41,976 nt of DNA from Actinomadura darangshiensis (GTDB lineage: Bacteria; Actinomycetota; Actinomycetes; Streptosporangiales; Streptosporangiaceae): assembly GCF_004349235.1 (NCBI RefSeq), contig NZ_SMKY01000048.1, positions 1-41,976 of the forward strand. The letters are read 5' to 3'. The translations under genes were made by a program, and so were the position numbers. Of the stretch, positions 38,308 through 41,976 are shown in pieces. The notes beneath the pieces are model-generated. The model was not told the DNA's origin. It ran no database searches and was given only the letters and a program-made list of their open reading frames with translations. Numbering within the stretch: the stretch's first letter is position 1; the number at the start of each line of letters is the position of its first letter.

Positions 38308-39930
38308 ATGCGGCTCAACCACACACGGCGCGGACCCGCGCCGTCACGGTCCGTCATTCGCCGTCGGCGCCGGGCGGCGCAGGAGAGCCGGTCCGGCCTG
38401 CTGCGCATCGGCGTGCTGCGCCGGCTGGGCAGGGCCGACCGGTGGGCGTTCGACCGGGTCGCGGCGGCCCGGCTGCGCGGGCTGGAGTACGTCCTGCCGA
38501 GGCTGTCGCGGTCCGCCGACCACGGGATGCTGTGGTTCACGACCGCCGGCACGCTGGGGCTCACCGGGCACCCCCGGTTGCGGCGCGCGGCGCTGCGCGG
38601 GTCGATCGCGATCGCGGTGGCCAGCCCGGCCGTGAACATCCTCGGCAAGCAGGCGTTCCGCCGCAAGCGCCCGGTCGTGGACCTGGTGCCGCCGATCCGG
38701 ATCCGGTGGAAGCTGCCGACCTCGCACGCGTTCCCGTCCGGGCACACGGCGTCCGCCGCCGCGTTCGCGACCGGTGTGGCGCTGGAGGCGCCGGCGGCGG
38801 TGGCCGTCCCGGTCGCGGCGACGGCCGCGGCGGTGGCCTTCGCCCGCGTCTACACCGGCGCCCACTATCCGGGCGACGTGCTGGCGGGCGCCGGGATCGG
38901 CGCGCTCGCCGCGGTCGGGACCCGCATGGTGTGGCCCGCCCGCCCTCCGGTGGCCCGCGTGACCCGGGCCGAAGGCGGGAACGTCCAGGTCACGCCGGAC
39001 GGACGCGGCCTCGTCGCGGTCGTCAACCTCGGCTCCGGCACCGCCGGTGACGCGGACGCCCGGATCGTGCCCGGCCGTGCGGAGGTCGCGCTCGCGCTGA
39101 TCGAGGCGGAGCTGCCCGCGGCGGAGATCGTCCGGCTGGATCCCGATGACGACGTCGACAAGGTGTTCGCCGAGGCCGCCGAGCGGGCCGCGGTCCTGGC
39201 GGTCGTCGGCGGGGACGGCACGGTGAACGCGGCCGCGCGGACCGCGCTGCGGCACGACGTCCCGCTGCTGGTCGTCCCGGGCGGGACGTTCGACCACTTC
39301 GCCCGCGCACTCGGCGTGGAGTCGGCCGCGCAGGCGATCGCCGCGTACCGGAACGCCGAGGTCGGCCGGGTCGACGTCTCCTACGTCACGCCCCTGGCCG
39401 CCGGGCCCGACCGCGACGAGGAGCGCCTGTTCCTCAACACCGCGAGCTTCGGCGCCTACACCGAGCTGGTCGACCGGCGCGAGCGGCTGGAGAGGCGCAT
39501 CGGGAAGTGGCCGGCGCTCGCCGTCGCCGCCGTCCGGACGCTGCGGCACTCCGAGCCGGTCGAGCTGACGGTGGACGGCCGGCGCCGCCGCGTCTGGCTG
39601 GCGTTCGTCGGCAACTGCGCGTTCGGCTCGCGGGGCGCCGCCCCGACCTGGCGGGAGCGGCTCGACGACGGGAGGCTCGACGTCCGGATGATCACGACCG
39701 GGCGGCGCGTCCCCCGGGTCCGCGCGGTCGCCGCGATCCTCGTAGGGCACCTGCACGTCACGCCCGGCTACCGCGCCTGGCGGGCGACCGGCATGGAGAT
39801 CGTCTCGCCGGACGGCGGGCTGCGGCTGGCGCGGGACGGCGAGGTGGCGCCGCTGCCGCCGGCCGTCCGGTTCGGCAAGCACGCCGGCGCCCTGAGAGTT
39901 CTCTGTCCTTTCACCTCCCCGTCACCTTGA
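38308..39930 (+). CDS. PAP2 phosphatase fused to a diacylglycerol-kinase-like domain
   Basis: This 540-residue protein joins two lipid enzymes. The N-terminal part (about residues 60-205) is a PAP2 phosphatase with KQAFRRKRP, PSGHT and RVYTGAHYPGD, the three PAP2 motifs. The C-terminal part (about 225-530) is a DAGK-catalytic-type kinase with VVGGDGTVNAAA and VPGGTFDHFARALG. It would both remove phosphate from and phosphorylate membrane lipids or their precursors. Such fusions are known in actinomycetes, but the substrates are not settled. The ATG at 38308 is chosen; a GTG at 38248 is possible, and neither has an ideal ribosome binding site. Its last 20 bp overlap the convergent P450 gene. 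Confidence 0.87.
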   Translation: MRLNHTRRGPAPSRSVIRRRRRAAQESRSGLLRIGVLRRLGRADRWAFDRVAAARLRGLEYVLPRLSRSADHGMLWFTTAGTLGLTGHPRLRRAALRGSIAIAVASPAVNILGKQAFRRKRPVVDLVPPIRIRWKLPTSHAFPSGHTASAAAFATGVALEAPAAVAVPVAATAAAVAFARVYTGAHYPGDVLAGAGIGALAAVGTRMVWPARPPVARVTRAEGGNVQVTPDGRGLVAVVNLGSGTAGDADARIVPGRAEVALALIEAELPAAEIVRLDPDDDVDKVFAEAAERAAVLAVVGGDGTVNAAARTALRHDVPLLVVPGGTFDHFARALGVESAAQAIAAYRNAEVGRVDVSYVTPLAAGPDRDEERLFLNTASFGAYTELVDRRERLERRIGKWPALAVAAVRTLRHSEPVELTVDGRRRRVWLAFVGNCAFGSRGAAPTWRERLDDGRLDVRMITTGRRVPRVRAVAAILVGHLHVTPGYRAWRATGMEIVSPDGGLRLARDGEVAPLPPAVRFGKHAGALRVLCPFTSPSP

Positions 39931-41074
39931 GAACGCAGTGCCGGAGGCCGACGACCACCGGCGACCCGTTGTAGCGGGGCACCCCCTCGGTGGCGACGGC
40001 CGTGAACCGGTCGGCGAGCTCCTCCAGCAGGACGCGGAGTTCGAGCCGGGCGAGGGCCGCGCCGAGGCAGAAGTGCGGCCCGTAGCCGAACGCCAGACCG
40101 GGTGCCTCCGGGCGCCGTGCGGCGTCGAAGCGGTCGGCGTCCGGCCCGAACGCCGCCGCATCGCGGTTGGCCGAGCCGTACAGGAGCATGAGGTACTCGC
40201 CGGCCTCGACCTTCTGCCCGCCCAGCACGACCGGACGCGTCGCGGCGCGCAGGAAGTAGACGACCGGGGACGTCCAGCGGAGGATCTCCTCGATCGCCGC
40301 CGGAAGGTCGTCCGCGGGCCACTGGCCGGGGTTCTCGGCGAACGCCAGCAGCCCGCCCGAGATCGAATGCCGCGTCGTCTCGTTTCCCGCCACGAGGAGC
40401 TGGATCAGGAACATCACCAGCTCCATGTCGGTCAGCCGCTCGCCGGCCGGCTCGGCGAGGGCGAGCTGCGAGATCACGTCGTCGCGCGGCTCGGCGCGGC
40501 GCTCGTGCGCGACGCCGAGGAGGTACGTCCCGCACTCCAGGTGCAGGGTGTCGCGCTCCTCGGCGGACAGCTCGGGCGCCGCCCCGGGGATGATCGCCTC
40601 CGTCCAGCGGAAGAAGCGCGGCCAGTCGTCCTCCGGGATGCCGAGCAGCAGGCAGATCACCTGCAGCGGCAGCGGGACGGCCAGCTCCCCGACGACGTCG
40701 AACGGCCGGCCCGCCTCGATCGGCGCCAGCAGCGCCCTGACCCGGGCCCTGACCTCGCCCTCCAGCCGCCGCATCACCGACGGCCGGAAGGCGGGCGCGA
40801 CCAGCCCGCGGTACCGGGCGTGGTCCGGCGGGTCCGTGTGCATGATCGTCGGAGGCGTGTCGAACGGCCGCCCGATCTCGTCGATCAGGATCCCGCCGCC
40901 GGACCGGTAGGCCGCCGGGTCGCTCGCCACCGCGTGCACCACCGCGTGCGACGCCGCTACCCACATCGGCAGCCGCGGATGCCGGACGAGGCCGCCCTCC
41001 GCGCGGAGCCGCTCGTACAGGGCGAACGGGTGGCCGCCGGTGAACGACGCGTCCGGGAAGTCGTCCGGGATCAC
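39911..41074 (-). CDS. Cytochrome P450
   Basis: This 387-residue monooxygenase has the heme-ligand motif FGYGPHFCLG (axial Cys near residue 333), the I-helix oxygen-binding segment LVAGNETTRHS and the ExxR motif in EEILR. It is soluble, with no membrane anchor, as normal for actinomycete P450s that work with ferredoxins; no ferredoxin gene is adjacent. The substrate is unknown. The GTG start overlaps the cupin stop by 4 bp (GTGA), so P450 and cupin are made together. Its 3' end overlaps the PAP2-kinase gene on the opposite strand by 20 bp. Confidence 0.93.
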   Translation of the reverse strand: MIPDDFPDASFTGGHPFALYERLRAEGGLVRHPRLPMWVAASHAVVHAVASDPAAYRSGGGILIDEIGRPFDTPPTIMHTDPPDHARYRGLVAPAFRPSVMRRLEGEVRARVRALLAPIEAGRPFDVVGELAVPLPLQVICLLLGIPEDDWPRFFRWTEAIIPGAAPELSAEERDTLHLECGTYLLGVAHERRAEPRDDVISQLALAEPAGERLTDMELVMFLIQLLVAGNETTRHSISGGLLAFAENPGQWPADDLPAAIEEILRWTSPVVYFLRAATRPVVLGGQKVEAGEYLMLLYGSANRDAAAFGPDADRFDAARRPEAPGLAFGYGPHFCLGAALARLELRVLLEELADRFTAVATEGVPRYNGSPVVVGLRHCVLKVTGR

Positions 41075-41514
41075 GACAGGATGCCCTGCGGCCTCGGTAT
41101 CCCCGCGTCGTCGCACAGCGCGTAGTAGGAGTTGAGGGTGGACTCGCCGTCCACGACCCCGCTGATGTTCCCGTCGGCGTCGTACTCGATGAAGGCGCCC
41201 TCGATGATGAAGAGGATGTCGCTGTCCTCCTCGATCGTCAGGGTGTGGATCGACCCGGGCGGCTCGTGGATGAACGTCCCGGTCACGTAGTCGATGCCGT
41301 ACTCCTTGTACCGCCAGCGTCCGGAGAAGGTGTAGCCGTGGACGCCGCCGGTGTGCTTGTGGGTCGGCAGCTGGAAGCCCGCCTCGAACCGGTTGCGGAC
41401 GACCCACGTGTCCGCCGACACGCGGAGGACCTGCAGGCCGACGGGCCCGATGTGCACCCAGGGGAGATCGTCGGAGTGGACGTGCCCGACCAGGGGGCCG
41501 CTCGTCTCAGTCAT
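41071..41514 (-). CDS. Cupin-domain protein, 2,4'-dihydroxyacetophenone dioxygenase-like
   Basis: This 147-residue single-domain cupin resembles the 2,4'-dihydroxyacetophenone dioxygenase family: WVVRNRFEAGFQLPTHKHTGGVHGYTFSGRWRYKEYG, then GTFIHEPPGSIHTLTIEEDSDILFIIEGAFIEYDADGN. HKH and the later SIH supply three likely metal-ligand His; the Glu of the classic cupin motif is not evident at its usual place. A role in C-C bond cleavage of an oxidised compound is possible, perhaps acting on the product of the coupled P450, which is inference. The ATG at 41514 is supported by a promoter at the correct distance for a leaderless transcript; the open frame further upstream is rejected. Confidence 0.82.
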   Translation of the reverse strand: MTETSGPLVGHVHSDDLPWVHIGPVGLQVLRVSADTWVVRNRFEAGFQLPTHKHTGGVHGYTFSGRWRYKEYGIDYVTGTFIHEPPGSIHTLTIEEDSDILFIIEGAFIEYDADGNISGVVDGESTLNSYYALCDDAGIPRPQGILS

Positions 41515-41521
41515 GTAGCAA

Positions 41522-41550
41522 ACGCTAGGTAGGTAACCGGCCTCGTGCAA
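41522..41550 (-). promoter_or_regulatory. Promoter of the cupin-P450 operon
   Basis: On the minus strand TTGCAC (41550-41545) and TAGCGT (41527-41522) are separated by exactly 17 bp, and the -10 ends 7 bp before the cupin ATG. This is a good SigA-type promoter for a leaderless transcript, consistent with the lack of any ribosome binding site. Confidence 0.65.
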
Positions 41551-41615
41551 GACCCGCGATTCGCCCGGCGGGCACCGGGTAGGGGACGGGACGCCCATGC
41601 AGGAGGGAGCGCACG

Positions 41616-41846
41616 ATGACGAGCCGCGACCTGGGGATCGACCCCGGCGACCTCACCGACGACGACCTGTTCCGCGAACTCGGCAGCCTGTACGAGACGC
41701 GGCTCGACGCGCTCCGGCACGCCGCCGACCAGGCCTACGGCGAGCACACCCGCCGCATGAACGAGCTTGAGGCCGAGTACCTGCGCCGCCGTCCGGGGCG
41801 CGAGATCGACCCCGAGCGGCTCCGCGACGGAGCCCGCGCCCGCTGA
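41616..41846 (+). CDS. Small conserved charged protein (DUF6158-like)
   Basis: This 76-residue protein has a short N-terminal segment (LGIDPGDLTDDDLFRELGSLYETR) and a helical, charged body ending EAEYLRRRPGREIDPERLRDGARAR. It looks like the small actinobacterial family DUF6158, an assignment made from memory of the pattern and not certain. It is cytoplasmic and of unknown function. The ATG has a strong AGGAGGGAG site. It is divergent from the cupin-P450 operon. Confidence 0.75.
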   Translation: MTSRDLGIDPGDLTDDDLFRELGSLYETRLDALRHAADQAYGEHTRRMNELEAEYLRRRPGREIDPERLRDGARAR

Positions 41847-41919
41847 CCCCCGTCCCCGCTCCCGTCCCATGTTGACCGGCTGTTCGTCTGCTTCGGGTAA
41901 AGGTGCGGGCGCCGGGCAC

Positions 41920-41976
41920 ATGAGGGCGGCAGGGTCCGTGCAGGATCCCGGTGGGGGGTCCTCGGGGGGAGTGGGC
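41920..41976 (+). CDS. Start of a gene cut by the window edge
   Basis: From the ATG at 41920 (or the in-frame GTG at 41938, which follows an AGGG) an open frame runs off the end of the window. The visible 19 residues are Gly/Ser-rich and give no family. The assignment as a gene is tentative. Confidence 0.3.
   Translation, partial: MRAAGSVQDPGGGSSGGVG

Noticed and set aside
39911..41407. Extended P450 reading frame
   Set aside because: The extension lies inside the cupin gene in another frame; the GTGA overlap at 41071-41074 defines the P450 start.
1..41976. Biosynthetic gene cluster, prophage, CRISPR or toxin-antitoxin system
   Set aside because: A lone P450 and regulators are not enough for a cluster; no PKS, NRPS, terpene, phage structural, integrase, Cas or toxin genes were seen, and no direct-repeat array was found.

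Overview
The window is about 42 kb of very GC-rich DNA with strong G/C bias at third codon positions, many GTG starts, 4-bp ATGA/GTGA gene overlaps, Tat and lipobox signals, and large families of TetR, MarR, GntR, ArsR, IclR and LuxR regulators. This points to the chromosome of a filamentous actinomycete. A Streptosporangiales or Thermomonosporaceae relative (Actinomadura-like) is my best guess, but it is an inference from gene content, not from a marker gene. No rRNA, tRNA, CRISPR array, insertion sequence or prophage was recognised.

Layout. 0-8 kb: an alpha-methylacyl-CoA racemase/CoA-transferase, a large LuxR (LAL) regulator, a methyltransferase with a clear intrinsic terminator, and a large acyl-CoA dehydrogenase divergent from an IclR regulator. 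8-13.5 kb: a secreted propeller-like protein, a GntR(YtrA)-ABC ATPase-ABC permease operon, and a TetR regulator divergent from a zinc-free quinone-oxidoreductase-like dehydrogenase. 13.5-20.3 kb: a small exported C2-like protein, an AraC regulator lacking its sensor domain, a deoC-ALDH-truncated ALDH operon that resembles a split ALDH16, then a histone-H1-like protein, a DUF2630 protein and a flavin-dependent (LLM) oxidoreductase. 20.4-26 kb, all minus strand: argS, plsX, and a four-gene cluster (DUF998 membrane protein, alpha/beta hydrolase and two related cell-envelope proteins).

26-31.9 kb: a KamA-like radical SAM protein, an MFS exporter divergent from a DUF5937/ArsR regulator with a palindrome in the shared promoter, a membrane protein divergent from a leaderless MarR gene, and a PEBP protein. 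31.9-36.3 kb: a complete carbohydrate-type ABC importer (binding protein, ATPase, two permeases) with overlapping or nearly touching genes. 36.4-38.2 kb: a Wzt/Wzm-type polysaccharide exporter. 38.3-42 kb: a PAP2 phosphatase-lipid kinase fusion converging with 20 bp of overlap on a cytochrome P450 that is coupled to a cupin, then a small conserved protein and the start of another gene.

How the genes work together. DeoC plus the aldehyde dehydrogenase pair would take deoxyribose 5-phosphate to glyceraldehyde 3-phosphate and acetate. The Wzm/Wzt pair and the PAP2-lipid kinase fusion both act on envelope lipids or glycans. Most of the window is ordinary accessory metabolism. The parts that seem least described are the split ALDH16-like pair, the KamA-like enzyme that lacks the lysine-binding Asp motif, the DUF998-hydrolase-exported-protein cluster, and the H1-like protein with a regular heptad block and a hairpin over its ribosome binding site.
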